In this document: piece by piece, positions 1-7,019 of the stretch
How the letters are laid out: each line of letters opens with the position of its first letter
Numbering within the stretch: the stretch's first letter is position 1
Assembly: GCA_910588535.1 (NCBI GenBank)
Contig: CAJUOO010000074.1
Location: 1-13,789 of the forward strand
Reading direction: 5' to 3'
Source of the DNA: an uncultured Lachnospiraceae bacterium
GTDB taxonomy: Bacteria; Bacillota; Clostridia; Lachnospirales; Lachnospiraceae
DNA: 13,789 bases
Notes under the pieces: model-generated
Databases searched by the model: none
Told to the model about the DNA's origin: nothing
The model's input: only the letters and a program-made list of their open reading frames with translations
Translations under genes and position numbers: made by a program

Positions 1-40
1 CTTTAAAAACTCCATATATATTTCTTGACGTGCCGCCGCC

Positions 41-181
41 CGCCAGAAAGCTGTTTTGTTCCTACTAATTGGGGATAACACAATTGATACGACGGGCACT
101 GACGATACATTCTGTGCATGTGTGATCAGTTTTCTGCTGGAGCATGGTCTGAATGATTTGACGGAGGGTGTATTTGGATAG
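41..181 (+). pseudogene. Decayed PfkB-family sugar kinase, C-terminal fragment
   Basis: Translated from position 83 the frame reads IDTTGTDDTFCACVISFLLE and then HGLNDLTEG, ending at a TAG at 179-181. This matches the C-terminal signature of PfkB/ribokinase-type kinases, DTTGAGDxF, which holds the anion hole and catalytic Asp. Here GAGD has become GTDD: the catalytic Asp is kept but two flanking residues are changed. Upstream, around 45-62, a KGCFV-like stretch can be read only by allowing a one-base frameshift. No start codon and no N-terminal substrate domain are visible, so this is a relic, probably of a fructokinase-type gene that once lay to the left. The motif match is fairly clear; the exact left limit is not. 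Confidence 0.5.
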
Positions 182-198
182 AATGTTATTGCTTGCAA

Positions 199-348
199 AT
201 GCGGCGTTTTACAAGTAATGATATAGATACCTTAATTGAGGTGAAATCGTTTCAAGGGTTAGGGCAAGAATTGCTATTATAGGGGTATGAAGAAATTATT
301 TTACATATGGTCAGCGAACGGAGCTGCAAGTGGTACAGGGGCGAGTAG
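199..348 (+). pseudogene. Probable GNAT acetyltransferase remnant with internal deletion
   Basis: From ATG 199 the frame gives MRRFTSNDIDTLIE, which resembles the first strand and helix of many small GNAT acetyltransferases. It runs directly into VKSFQGLGQELL, which resembles GNAT motif A (Q/R-x-x-G-x-G/A, the acetyl-CoA pyrophosphate loop). A TAG interrupts at 280-282. The same frame then continues with EEIILHMVSE, reminiscent of the C-terminal strand of the fold, and stops at 346-348. The middle of the domain is missing, so this would be an internally deleted, non-functional copy. Each match is short, so the assignment is tentative. The stretch lies between a kinase remnant and an intrinsic terminator. 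Confidence 0.35.
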
Positions 349-369
349 ATCGTCCCTGTAAATTTTTTT
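334..369 (+). terminator. Rho-independent terminator
   Basis: TACAGGGGCGA pairs with TCGTCCCTGTA (11 bp with one G-T wobble) around a five-base loop, and a run of seven T follows. It overlaps the end of the acetyltransferase remnant and seals it off from the padR promoter just downstream. The structure is still intact although the genes before it have decayed. Confidence 0.85.
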
Positions 370-370
370 A

Positions 371-412
371 GATATACTATTGACATAAGATATACTGTGT
401 GGTACGATATAC
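371..412 (+). repeat. Three GATATAC direct repeats across the padR promoter
   Basis: GATATAC occurs at 371-377, 389-395 and 406-412, so start-to-start spacing is 18 and 17 bp. The first two copies share AGATATACT. One copy lies just upstream of the -35 box, one in the spacer, and one overlaps and follows the -10 box. This is a good candidate binding array for the PadR protein encoded immediately downstream. The copies are direct rather than inverted, which is unusual for a dimeric winged-helix repressor. Confidence 0.5.
380..408 (+). promoter_or_regulatory. Sigma-A type promoter of the padR-HAAS operon
   Basis: A perfect -35 TTGACA at 380-385 is followed, after a 17-bp spacer, by TACGAT at 403-408 as -10. 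The predicted start lies only about 15 bases before the padR start codon, and the AGGAGG ribosome binding site is at 417-422. Confidence 0.75.
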
Positions 413-430
413 ATACAGGAGGAACAATAT

Positions 431-763
431 ATGAATATTGATGATTGGAAATCCCAAATCAAACGTGGAACACTTGAATTTTGTATTTTGCTGATGATAA
501 AGCAAAAACCATCTTACGGGTACGAAATTATCAGCACTTTAGAGGAATATCCTATTTTAGCTGCGAAAGAGAATACGATCTATCCGCTGCTTAGACGGCT
601 TCTCAAAGAAGACTATATTTCTTCTTCATGGCAGGATAGCTCTGAAGGTTTGCCGCCAAGGAAATATTATTCCGTTACAGACAAAGGACTTGCATATATT
701 TTGGCGATGTCGGAGGAGTGGAATCATTTATTACATGCAGTTAATAAAATAAAAGGAGAGTAA
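431..763 (+). CDS. PadR family transcriptional regulator
   Basis: A 110-residue PadR repressor of the short (PadR-s2) type: a winged helix-turn-helix with little more than a C-terminal dimerisation helix. Visible landmarks are KRGTLEFCILLMI (helix 1), SYGYEII, NTIYPLLRRLLKEDYI (recognition helix) and the wing PPRKYYSVTDKG. AGGAGG lies 8 bp before the ATG. The next gene starts 4 bp after the stop and encodes a HAAS-domain membrane protein. PadR-HAAS pairs are a recurrent module in Firmicutes, in which PadR usually represses its own operon and the partner is thought to sense or transmit envelope stress. The GATATAC repeats over the promoter are the likely operator. The ligand is unknown. Confidence 0.93.
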   Translation: MNIDDWKSQIKRGTLEFCILLMIKQKPSYGYEIISTLEEYPILAAKENTIYPLLRRLLKEDYISSSWQDSSEGLPPRKYYSVTDKGLAYILAMSEEWNHLLHAVNKIKGE

Positions 764-767
764 GAGA

Positions 768-1325
768 ATGGAGAAAATTTTGAATGATTATCTTGAAAAA
801 ATTGAGAAGTATTTGAAACCATTACCTGTTTCTGAGCGCGTTGATATTGTAAAAGAGATTAAAAGCGAGATGCTTGAATTACAGGGGAACGGAAAAAAGG
901 CTGAGGAAATTATCGAGCGGTTGGGCAATCCGAAAGAGTTAGCAAAAGCATATTTGGGTGATGTAATTACAAAAGGCAATTCTTTCAGTTGGAGCAGAAT
1001 CCTTGCAATTTGTGCGTATTATAGCCTTGCAAGTGTTTCTGGTTTGATTGTAATTCCAGTACTCGCAATCTGTTCACCGGTATTTATTTTTTGTGCAATG
1101 GCCACCCCAATTTTGGGTGTTATTAAGCTGATTGATACATTGCTAAATTTAAGTATTCCATATGTTAAAAATATTGGTATTTCTGGGGTAGAGAATCCTT
1201 ATATTGTTTTTGTTCTCTGTGTTATTATTGGTGTTGTGTTTTATCTTATGGGATGGGGCTGCTGGAAATTATTAGTTCGATATATTAAGGCTATTGGATA
1301 TACAAAAAAGCGCTTGTCATTTTAA
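768..1325 (+). CDS. HAAS (DUF1700) domain membrane protein, PadR partner
   Basis: A 185-residue protein in the operon with padR. Residues 1-65 are the charged helical HAAS/DUF1700 domain (MEKILNDYLEKIEKYL, VKEIKSEMLELQ, then the conserved RLGNPKELAKAYL). The rest is membrane-embedded, with hydrophobic stretches at about 78-118 (probably two helices) and 144-166, and a basic cytoplasmic end (KKRLSF). The family is known as the cytoplasmic sensing or adaptor part of membrane proteins paired with PadR regulators. The start follows padR by 4 bp, and the sequence before it (AAAAGGAGAGTAAGAGA) supplies the ribosome binding site, so translation is probably coupled. The molecular function is not established. 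Confidence 0.88.
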   Translation: MEKILNDYLEKIEKYLKPLPVSERVDIVKEIKSEMLELQGNGKKAEEIIERLGNPKELAKAYLGDVITKGNSFSWSRILAICAYYSLASVSGLIVIPVLAICSPVFIFCAMATPILGVIKLIDTLLNLSIPYVKNIGISGVENPYIVFVLCVIIGVVFYLMGWGCWKLLVRYIKAIGYTKKRLSF

Positions 1326-1345
1326 GGATAGAGTGGGTGATAATA

Positions 1346-2368
1346 ATGTGTGATATATCTCTATTACATTCAAAGGAATATGATTTTTTACGCAGGGAGG
1401 AGCATCTTGGCAGCCGTATTATATTACTTGGTCTTGCGGGGAGTTATTCTTATGGCACAAATAATGAGAAGAGCGATATAGATATTCGTGGAGTGGCGTT
1501 GAATAGCCGCTCGGATCTACTTGGACTGACTGAGTTTGAGCAATATGTAGATCTATATACAGATACCACCATCTATTCCTTTAATAAAATGATTCGTCTT
1601 TTATTAAGCTGTAATCCCAATACCTTGGAGATATTGGGGTTAAATCAGGAACATTATCTATATCTTAATGAGATTGGGCAAGAGCTACTTGCACATACAT
1701 CTTTATTTTTGTCAAAGCGTGCCATTCAATCCTTTGGCGGTTACGCCGACGCACAGCTTCGCCGTCTGCAAAATGCTCTGGCTAGGGATTCTTACCCTCA
1801 GAGGGAGAAGGAGGAGCATATCTATCATTCTGTAAAAAATGCAATGTATGCATTTAAAAATCGTTATCGTTCTTTTGAGAATGGTGCGATAAAGCTGTAT
1901 ATGGATCGGGCAGAAAATCCAGAGCTTGACAGAGAGATTTTTATGGATGCCTCTCTAGTGCATTATCCTCTACGTGATTATAAGAATATCTGGAATGAGA
2001 TGAATACCATTGTCAGGGAGTATGATAAGCTTGGTAAGCGGAACAAAAAGAAGGATGATAATCATCTAAATAAGCATGCTATGCATTTGGTAAGGCTATT
2101 TATGATGGCGATCGATATATTGGAGCGTAAGGAGGTTCGCACTTACCGCAGGGAAGAGCAAACATTATTGCTCTCTATTAGAGGCGGGGAGTATCAGAAG
2201 GCAGATGGTACATTTCGAGAGGAATTTTATGAGATTGTGGCGGATTATGAGAAGAAGCTTGTGTATGCCGCAGAACATACGGAATTGCCGGATGAGCCGA
2301 ATATGGAAGAAGTGCAGGAGTTTGTGATAAGCGTGAATGAGAGAGCAGTGAAATTATCAACAGAATAA
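1346..2368 (+). CDS. RlaP-like nucleotidyltransferase (DNA polymerase beta superfamily), copy 1
   Basis: About 340 residues of the RlaP / COG3541 family (PF10127), minimal nucleotidyltransferases of the DNA polymerase beta superfamily. The active-site loop reads AGSYSYGTNNEKSDIDIRGV: the GS motif followed by the D-x-D metal ligands (D44 and D46 from this start). DTTIYSFNKMIRLLL, some 30 residues later, is the expected place for the third acidic residue. The C-terminal half is helical and charged. Family members have been linked by genome context to RNA repair in biological conflicts; no substrate is proven. ATG 1346 is preceded by GGGTGA at a 5-bp gap. A GTG at 1337, three codons earlier, also has AGGA 8 bp upstream and is a fair alternative. 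It follows the HAAS gene within 20 bp and is probably co-transcribed. Confidence 0.8.
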   Translation: MCDISLLHSKEYDFLRREEHLGSRIILLGLAGSYSYGTNNEKSDIDIRGVALNSRSDLLGLTEFEQYVDLYTDTTIYSFNKMIRLLLSCNPNTLEILGLNQEHYLYLNEIGQELLAHTSLFLSKRAIQSFGGYADAQLRRLQNALARDSYPQREKEEHIYHSVKNAMYAFKNRYRSFENGAIKLYMDRAENPELDREIFMDASLVHYPLRDYKNIWNEMNTIVREYDKLGKRNKKKDDNHLNKHAMHLVRLFMMAIDILERKEVRTYRREEQTLLLSIRGGEYQKADGTFREEFYEIVADYEKKLVYAAEHTELPDEPNMEEVQEFVISVNERAVKLSTE

Positions 2369-2417
2369 GGATAATGTACGATTCTTTGTCGTGTGCCTGA
2401 CTATGAGGGTGGAAGGA

Positions 2418-3215
2418 ATGAAAGAGAACGAAGAAAGATGGGCGGAAATAAAAGGTAGAATTGCAGATATAGAAAAGAAGGAGCAGGTAAAGATTCTTCA
2501 TGCTGTGGAGTCAGGGAGCAGGGCGTGGGGATTTGCGTCTCCTGACAGTGATTATGATGTGAGATTTGTATATATTAGACCGATGGAATACTATCTTCAT
2601 CTGGAGGAAAAGAAGGATTTTATTGACTGGGAGCTAAATGAGACGCTGGATATTAACGGATGGGATCTTTCTAAAACATTGAAGCATATTTATAAATCAA
2701 ATGCGATGATATATGAGTGGATAGGCTCGCCTATTGTGTATCATACCACTTTGGTGTGGGAGAGAATAAGGGAGGCAGCAAAGAACTATTTTTCCTGTAA
2801 ATCTTGTATGTATCATTATTATGCCACCGCAAGAAAAAATTTTTCTGTCTATTTTCAGGATGAAGTTGTGAGTTACAAGAAATATTTTTATGTATTGAGG
2901 CCGATTCTTGCATGCCGTTGGATTGAGGAGAGAGGGTGTCCGCCGCCTGTACGTTTCTCTGAGTTGGCGGCGGAGGTGCTTGCGGAGGATAAAAGAGCGG
3001 TAGTTGACCTGCTGCTTAGAAAAAAGCAGCAGGTGACAGAATCATGGAAGGGTGAGAGGTTTTCTGAGCTGGATGCTTATATTATCAGCAATTTGGAGGA
3101 ATATAAGGCTAAGCTCTCATATATGCACAATGACAGAAAGCAGAGCTGGGATATATTAAATCAAGTATTTGCGGATTGTCTCTTTTTGTTTTCCAGCCCA
3201 GTAAACAGCCGATAG
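2418..3215 (+). CDS. RlaP-like nucleotidyltransferase (YcgL-type), copy 2
   Basis: A 265-residue protein of the same PF10127 family as its upstream neighbour but strongly diverged. This one resembles the Bacillus YcgL type. The catalytic loop reads ESGSRAWGFASPDSDYDVRF: GS at residues 33-34, D45-x-D47 as metal ligands, and an Arg right after. LDINGWDLSKTLK about 30 residues later carries the expected third Asp. The start chosen is ATG 2418, which has GAGGGTGG 5 bp upstream; an upstream GTG at 2391 lacks a ribosome binding site. It begins 49 bp after copy 1. The last nine or so residues (LFSSPVNSR) lie beyond the usual family end and are encoded inside the 55-bp overlap with the convergent MATE gene, so they may be a read-through extension. 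Confidence 0.82.
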   Translation: MKENEERWAEIKGRIADIEKKEQVKILHAVESGSRAWGFASPDSDYDVRFVYIRPMEYYLHLEEKKDFIDWELNETLDINGWDLSKTLKHIYKSNAMIYEWIGSPIVYHTTLVWERIREAAKNYFSCKSCMYHYYATARKNFSVYFQDEVVSYKKYFYVLRPILACRWIEERGCPPPVRFSELAAEVLAEDKRAVVDLLLRKKQQVTESWKGERFSELDAYIISNLEEYKAKLSYMHNDRKQSWDILNQVFADCLFLFSSPVNSR

Positions 3216-4540
3216 AGCACGATGACTGCGGCTACGGAGAGCACAATCTCTGCGGTTGCCTGCGCATAGGCGAGTCCGTAGAGCGGCCAGATAAAATTCC
3301 ATATAAAAAGTGCTGGGATTTCCAGTATTATTTTTCTCAGTATGGCAAAGAGGAATGCTTTTTTTCCAAGCCCACATGCCTGAAAGACACCGACGGCGAG
3401 GAAATCCATACATAAGAAAGGCAGTGCCAGACAGAGGCCCTTTAAAAAGAGGCTGCCATATGAGACAATCTCAGGATTTTTCATAAATAATTTTGTCAAA
3501 AAACCTGATCCAAAGTAATATCCTGCTGTGACAGCAAACATAAAAGTGAGAGAGATCTTCACGGCAAATAGAAAAGATTTTTTCATTCGATCGATATTTC
3601 CACTCGCGTAATTGTAGCTGATAAGTGGCATTAAGCCCTGTGACAGTCCCAAGGAGAAATAGAGAGGCACCATATTGATTTTCTGTGCGATCCCCATCGC
3701 CGCTACGGCGTCCGAGCCAAAGGAGGAAGTAAAATTATTCAGCACGGTCATTCCGGTGACATTTAATAGATTTTGGATGGCAGCGGGGATGCCGACGCCA
3801 CACACGCCAATTATAATGGTTTTATTGAGTCGAAGCGCAGCAGGGTTGACGCTGACATAAGTGCTTTTTCTCTTTATAAATAACAAGACAAAGAAGTACA
3901 AGCATGCGACACAGTTGGAGAGGAAGGTCGCAAGCCCGGCACCGGATGCGCCAAGATTGAATCCCCATGGCAAGATAAAGATGGGGTCCAGTACAATATT
4001 TAACAGACATCCACTCATAGTGCCCACGCTCGCGTGGAGAGATGCACCCTCAGAGCGCACCAGATAGGCGAGCACGACATTAAGAATGGCGGGAGCTGCG
4101 CCATAGGTGACAGTCCACTTTAAATATTCACCTGTGGCAGTATAGGTCTGTGCATCTGCTCCCAAAATATTGATAAGTGGATGGCGGAAGGCCGTGTACA
4201 GTAGGGAGAAAAGAACACCACACAGAAGGGCGCAGTAAAAGCCAAAGGCGGAGCTGCTGCGCACCGTGTCGTATTCCTTTTTTCCGAGAGCCCGGCTCAT
4301 CATGCTGGAACTTCCCACGCCAAAGAGATTATTGACTGCGTTAAAGGCGAGCAGCACTGGCGCGGCGAGGGTCACGGCAGCATTTTGTATGGGATCATTT
4401 AAAATACCGACAAAATAAGTATCTGCAAGATTGTAGATTACCATGACAAGGGAGCTGATAATGGTAGGAATTGCCATGGTCATAACAGCTTTGGGAATTG
4501 GATATTTTTCAAAAAGCTCCGTTTTTTGAGTATCGTTCAT
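3161..4540 (-). CDS. MATE family multidrug/Na+ antiporter
   Basis: A 459-residue integral membrane transporter of the MATE family, which exports cationic drugs or metabolites using a Na+ or H+ gradient. The N-terminus (IPKAVMTMAIPTIISSLVMV, then IYNLADTYFVG) is the characteristic first helix pair. A second, similar half begins near ICGVGIPAAIQNLLN. About twelve hydrophobic segments can be made out, and the length is typical. AAAGGAG lies 7 bp before the ATG. It is the last gene of a minus-strand unit with padR and the DUF2812 gene, separated from the latter by only 30 bp. That suggests the pump's expression follows the PadR regulator. The 3' end runs 55 bp into the convergent nucleotidyltransferase gene. 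The substrate cannot be told from sequence. Confidence 0.92.
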   Translation of the reverse strand: MNDTQKTELFEKYPIPKAVMTMAIPTIISSLVMVIYNLADTYFVGILNDPIQNAAVTLAAPVLLAFNAVNNLFGVGSSSMMSRALGKKEYDTVRSSSAFGFYCALLCGVLFSLLYTAFRHPLINILGADAQTYTATGEYLKWTVTYGAAPAILNVVLAYLVRSEGASLHASVGTMSGCLLNIVLDPIFILPWGFNLGASGAGLATFLSNCVACLYFFVLLFIKRKSTYVSVNPAALRLNKTIIIGVCGVGIPAAIQNLLNVTGMTVLNNFTSSFGSDAVAAMGIAQKINMVPLYFSLGLSQGLMPLISYNYASGNIDRMKKSFLFAVKISLTFMFAVTAGYYFGSGFLTKLFMKNPEIVSYGSLFLKGLCLALPFLCMDFLAVGVFQACGLGKKAFLFAILRKIILEIPALFIWNFIWPLYGLAYAQATAEIVLSVAAVIVLYRLFTGLENKKRQSANT

Positions 4541-4570
4541 AATGTGTCTCCTTTCGTATTCTCATGTTAT

Positions 4571-5761
4571 TTATGGTTGAGAATAGATAAAATAATCGGC
4601 GGCAACCGCTGCCCATTCTTCCAGTGGCATCGTGTAATTCTCAGAGGTTTGATAGAAGGTTAGCCGCATAATTTTACTTCCTTGGACCAAGAGCAACGTG
4701 GGAAAGGTGTTTTGATAAGCTGTGGCATAGTCTACGGGAAGTGCAGGAGTGATAAGCTCTGTAAAATATTTTCTGTTTCTTTTTTTGTCATAATTTCTAT
4801 ATTCTCTGGCAAGCTCCATCGCAAGCCAAGGAGATCGCATTTCATAATAATCAACGAGAAGTCCTCCCTGTAAAAGATTACCATTGTCAAGTTGTACCTC
4901 GCCATTTTCACGGAGAGAGATGGTGATTGGAACAAGCCAGTCAGAATCGGTTCTGATCGTGTTGGTATTAAGAAAATCATTGGAACGATAGCTTCCTTCT
5001 GGGCAAAGATCCGCGAGTGTGGCAAATGGAAGCGGCTGTTGGTAATGTTCCAGAGGTATGCCGTGTGAGCGTTCGCTTAATAATGAGATAAGGGAAATAA
5101 CCCATATCAGGCATAAAACAGGAAAGATGAGAGTGATAAGCTGGTGAAGGTGCACGTGCTTCTTCCAGTTTTTGTGGTGATCTGGCATCTCGCCCTGTGA
5201 CAGACGATTTCTTAAGCTTCTCAGGAAAATAACTTTTTTTACTGAGCTGAGAAATGCCCATAAAGCTAAAAGGAATCCAAATAAAAAGCGTAAGGGGCCA
5301 AGTGCGATGGCAGTGAGAACAGGAAAAAAGCCTCCTCTTGTGATAAGAGGATACAGTAAAATCCAGAAGAGAACACAAAATAAACTACTCCGTTCCTGTC
5401 TCCTCACCAGATCCAGCGTGACTGCCTGAACTGCGGGATCAGTGTGAAGCTCTCTGTCCGCTTGGTTGTAAGAGACATAGATGTGGAATGGTCCTCGGTT
5501 CGTGATATAGCTCCATCCATAAGAGCGGTTGAGAGAGAGAAGCTCTGCATCAGGAATACCGCCGTTTGAGGAAAGTATACTTGTTCCCTTTCGAGCAGCG
5601 TCGAGACGATAGCGGATCAGGCAGGGTGCATCTTTGTGAAATATGGCGAGATCGAATAGAAAGCTGTCGAGAACCAAGCCCTTTGCTGCCATGCTTTCCA
5701 GCCAGCTTTCAGTGCCCTCTATATCATAAGCAGGACATGGTGCTAAGCGATAGATGTTCAT
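4571..5761 (-). CDS. DUF2812 domain membrane protein, PadR partner
   Basis: A 396-residue protein. Residues 1-110 are a DUF2812 domain, with IEGTESWLESMAAKGLVL, LIRYRLDA and GWSYITNRGPFHIYVSY matching the family pattern of E-x-WL-x-x-MA, Y-x-L and GW. Hydrophobic helices lie at about 127-140, 147-172 and 207-228. The remaining 165 residues are soluble and resemble nothing I recognise. The frame stays open upstream to 5953, but ATG 5761 is chosen because GAAGGAGGGG sits about 7 bp upstream and the DUF2812 domain starts there. This start overlaps the padR 3' end by 38 bp, which indicates translational coupling. PadR-DUF2812 pairs are common in Firmicutes. The role is unknown, possibly membrane sensing comparable to the HAAS proteins. 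Confidence 0.85.
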   Translation of the reverse strand: MNIYRLAPCPAYDIEGTESWLESMAAKGLVLDSFLFDLAIFHKDAPCLIRYRLDAARKGTSILSSNGGIPDAELLSLNRSYGWSYITNRGPFHIYVSYNQADRELHTDPAVQAVTLDLVRRQERSSLFCVLFWILLYPLITRGGFFPVLTAIALGPLRFLFGFLLALWAFLSSVKKVIFLRSLRNRLSQGEMPDHHKNWKKHVHLHQLITLIFPVLCLIWVISLISLLSERSHGIPLEHYQQPLPFATLADLCPEGSYRSNDFLNTNTIRTDSDWLVPITISLRENGEVQLDNGNLLQGGLLVDYYEMRSPWLAMELAREYRNYDKKRNRKYFTELITPALPVDYATAYQNTFPTLLLVQGSKIMRLTFYQTSENYTMPLEEWAAVAADYFIYSQP

Positions 5762-6083
5762 CTTTCTCCCCTCCTTCTTGATGTGCATCTGCATCACAGA
5801 TACACTGCTTAAGCCGCATAATCTCCTCCTGATAGGCTGTGCGGCCTTTTGCTGTGATCTGGTAGGTGCGTTTTCTGCCGTCAATATCAATCTCTGTGAT
5901 ATAATGTACTTTTTCGAATTTAGCCAGAATAGTGTAGAGTGTGGCTGGTCCAAGCTTCACTCTGCCTGCTGTTTTCTGTTCAATAAGCTCAACCACCTCA
6001 ATGCCACAGAGTGGTTTTTCATAAAATGCCATCAGAACATAAAACATAGATTCTGTAAGGTTTTCCAATGATTTTTTCGGCAT
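5724..6083 (-). CDS. PadR family transcriptional regulator
   Basis: A 119-residue PadR regulator of the DUF2812-associated subgroup. LTESMFYVLMAFYEKPLCGI is helix 1 and the following turn, GPATLYTILAKFEKVHYI is the recognition helix, and DGRKRTYQITAKGR is the wing. A short acidic C-terminal tail (DADAHQEGGEKDEH) is encoded within the ribosome binding site and start of the next gene. It is the first gene of a minus-strand operon with the DUF2812 protein and the MATE pump. The promoter is near perfect and carries a dyad operator over its -10 box, so autorepression with release by a drug-like ligand is the likely mode; the ligand is not known. GGGGAG about 10 bp before the ATG serves as ribosome binding site. 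Confidence 0.92.
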   Translation of the reverse strand: MPKKSLENLTESMFYVLMAFYEKPLCGIEVVELIEQKTAGRVKLGPATLYTILAKFEKVHYITEIDIDGRKRTYQITAKGRTAYQEEIMRLKQCICDADAHQEGGEKDEHLSLSTMSCL

Positions 6084-6135
6084 AATGGATCAACTCCCCA
6101 GTGGTTTAAAGTAGCTGTTCTTAGTTACTGAAAAA

Positions 6136-6167
6136 AATATCGTTATATGATATTGTTAAACGATATT
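6136..6167. promoter_or_regulatory. Dyad operator of the padR-DUF2812-MATE operon
   Basis: AATATCGTT at 6136-6144 and AACGATATT at 6159-6167 form a perfect 9-bp inverted repeat with a 14-bp spacer. A third related half-site, GATATTGTT, sits between them at 6149-6157. The right arm overlaps the -10 box of the minus-strand promoter and the rest covers the predicted start point, the classical place for a repressor. PadR is the obvious candidate ligand. Confidence 0.65.
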
Positions 6168-6193
6168 ATAATATAAGAGAAAGCGACTGTCAA
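6165..6193 (-). promoter_or_regulatory. Consensus promoter of the padR-DUF2812-MATE operon
   Basis: On the minus strand TTGACA (6193-6188) is followed, after exactly 17 bp, by TATAAT (6170-6165): both boxes match the sigma-A consensus perfectly. The predicted start is near 6158, giving a leader of about 75 bases. A promoter this strong fits tight repression by an operator. Confidence 0.88.
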
Positions 6194-6225
6194 GAAAATG
6201 CGTAGAATTTATTATATAGATAGCA

Positions 6226-6254
6226 TTGATAATGTTCTAATTATAAGGTATACT
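6226..6254 (+). promoter_or_regulatory. Promoter of tag and the helicase-nuclease gene
   Basis: TTGATA at 6226-6231, a 17-bp spacer and TATACT at 6249-6254 lie back to back with the padR promoter inside the 269-bp intergenic region 6084-6352. The predicted start near 6261 leaves a leader of about 90 bases before tag, in which no convincing structure is visible. Confidence 0.6.
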
Positions 6255-6352
6255 GGATTCAAAAAAGTTTTATATGGTTATTTTCAAATATAGTATATTG
6301 TTAAAAGGATCCTCAGAAGTAAAATTACCAAGAGAAGAAGGGAGGAACTGGT

Positions 6353-6961
6353 ATGGAGCGGTGTGCATGGTGTCTGTGCAATGAAAAGATGACACGATAT
6401 CATGATGAGGAATGGAGTGTTCCTCTGTATGATGACAAAAAGCAGTTTGAGTTTTTGATGATGGAGGCAATGCAGTGTGGGCTAAATTGGAATATGATGA
6501 TTCAAAAAAGAGATATATTTCGAGAATGTTTTGATGGATTTGATTATCAGAAGGTGGCAGATTATACAGAGGCAGATGTCTTGAGAATTATGGAAACGGA
6601 GGGGATGATACGATCTCAGAGAAAAATAGAGGCAGTGATCCACAATGCGAGATGTTTTATAAAAGTGCGGGAGGAATTTGGTTCTTTTAGTGATTATATA
6701 TGGGGATTTTCAAAAGGAAGAATCCTTCTTTATATAGGGCATGAAAAGGGGATGCTTCCGGCAAAAAATGGGCTTTCCGATCTAGTCAGCAAGGATTTAA
6801 AAAAGAGGGGCTTTCGATATCTTGGTTCAGTGACAGTATATTCCCATCTTCAGGCTTGTGGAATAATCAATGATCACGAGGAGAGATGTTTTCGGTATCG
6901 GGAGGTGATAACAGGGCATCAGACTATGCGCAGGCAAAGGGATGGTGAGAAGGAAGCCTAG
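6353..6961 (+). CDS. tag: DNA-3-methyladenine glycosylase I
   Basis: A 202-residue Tag-type glycosylase, which removes 3-methyladenine from alkylated DNA and starts base excision repair. The family landmarks are all present: MERCAW at the N-terminus, RYHDEEWSVP, the catalytic-site Glu in EAMQCGLNW (E38 as in E. coli Tag), KIEAVIHNAR, LKKRGFRYLG and the CGIINDHEERC end. The zinc site is complete: Cys4, His17, and the His and Cys of NDHEERC. The last 20 or so residues (HQTMRRQRDGEKEA) form a basic tail beyond the usual end. GGAGG lies 7 bp before the ATG. The following helicase-nuclease gene starts 58 bp after the stop with no terminator between, so the two are probably co-transcribed. Confidence 0.95.
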   Translation: MERCAWCLCNEKMTRYHDEEWSVPLYDDKKQFEFLMMEAMQCGLNWNMMIQKRDIFRECFDGFDYQKVADYTEADVLRIMETEGMIRSQRKIEAVIHNARCFIKVREEFGSFSDYIWGFSKGRILLYIGHEKGMLPAKNGLSDLVSKDLKKRGFRYLGSVTVYSHLQACGIINDHEERCFRYREVITGHQTMRRQRDGEKEA

Positions 6962-7019
6962 AGGGAGCCAGAGATGGAGGTACGAAACAAAAGCTTAAGA
7001 AAGAGAGGAAAGGTCTTAT

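Noticed and set aside
242..254. TGAAATCGTTTCA, a LacI/CcpA-like palindrome
   Set aside because: It lies inside the acetyltransferase remnant, is one base short of the cre pattern and has no promoter beside it.
2374..2400. Eight-codon frame between the two nucleotidyltransferase genes
   Set aside because: The AAGG before it is only 3 bp from the ATG and the peptide MYDSLSCA resembles nothing; chance is likely.
5762..5953. Upstream extension of the DUF2812 reading frame
   Set aside because: It overlaps padR fully, has no ribosome binding site, and the family domain begins at ATG 5761 with a strong site before it.
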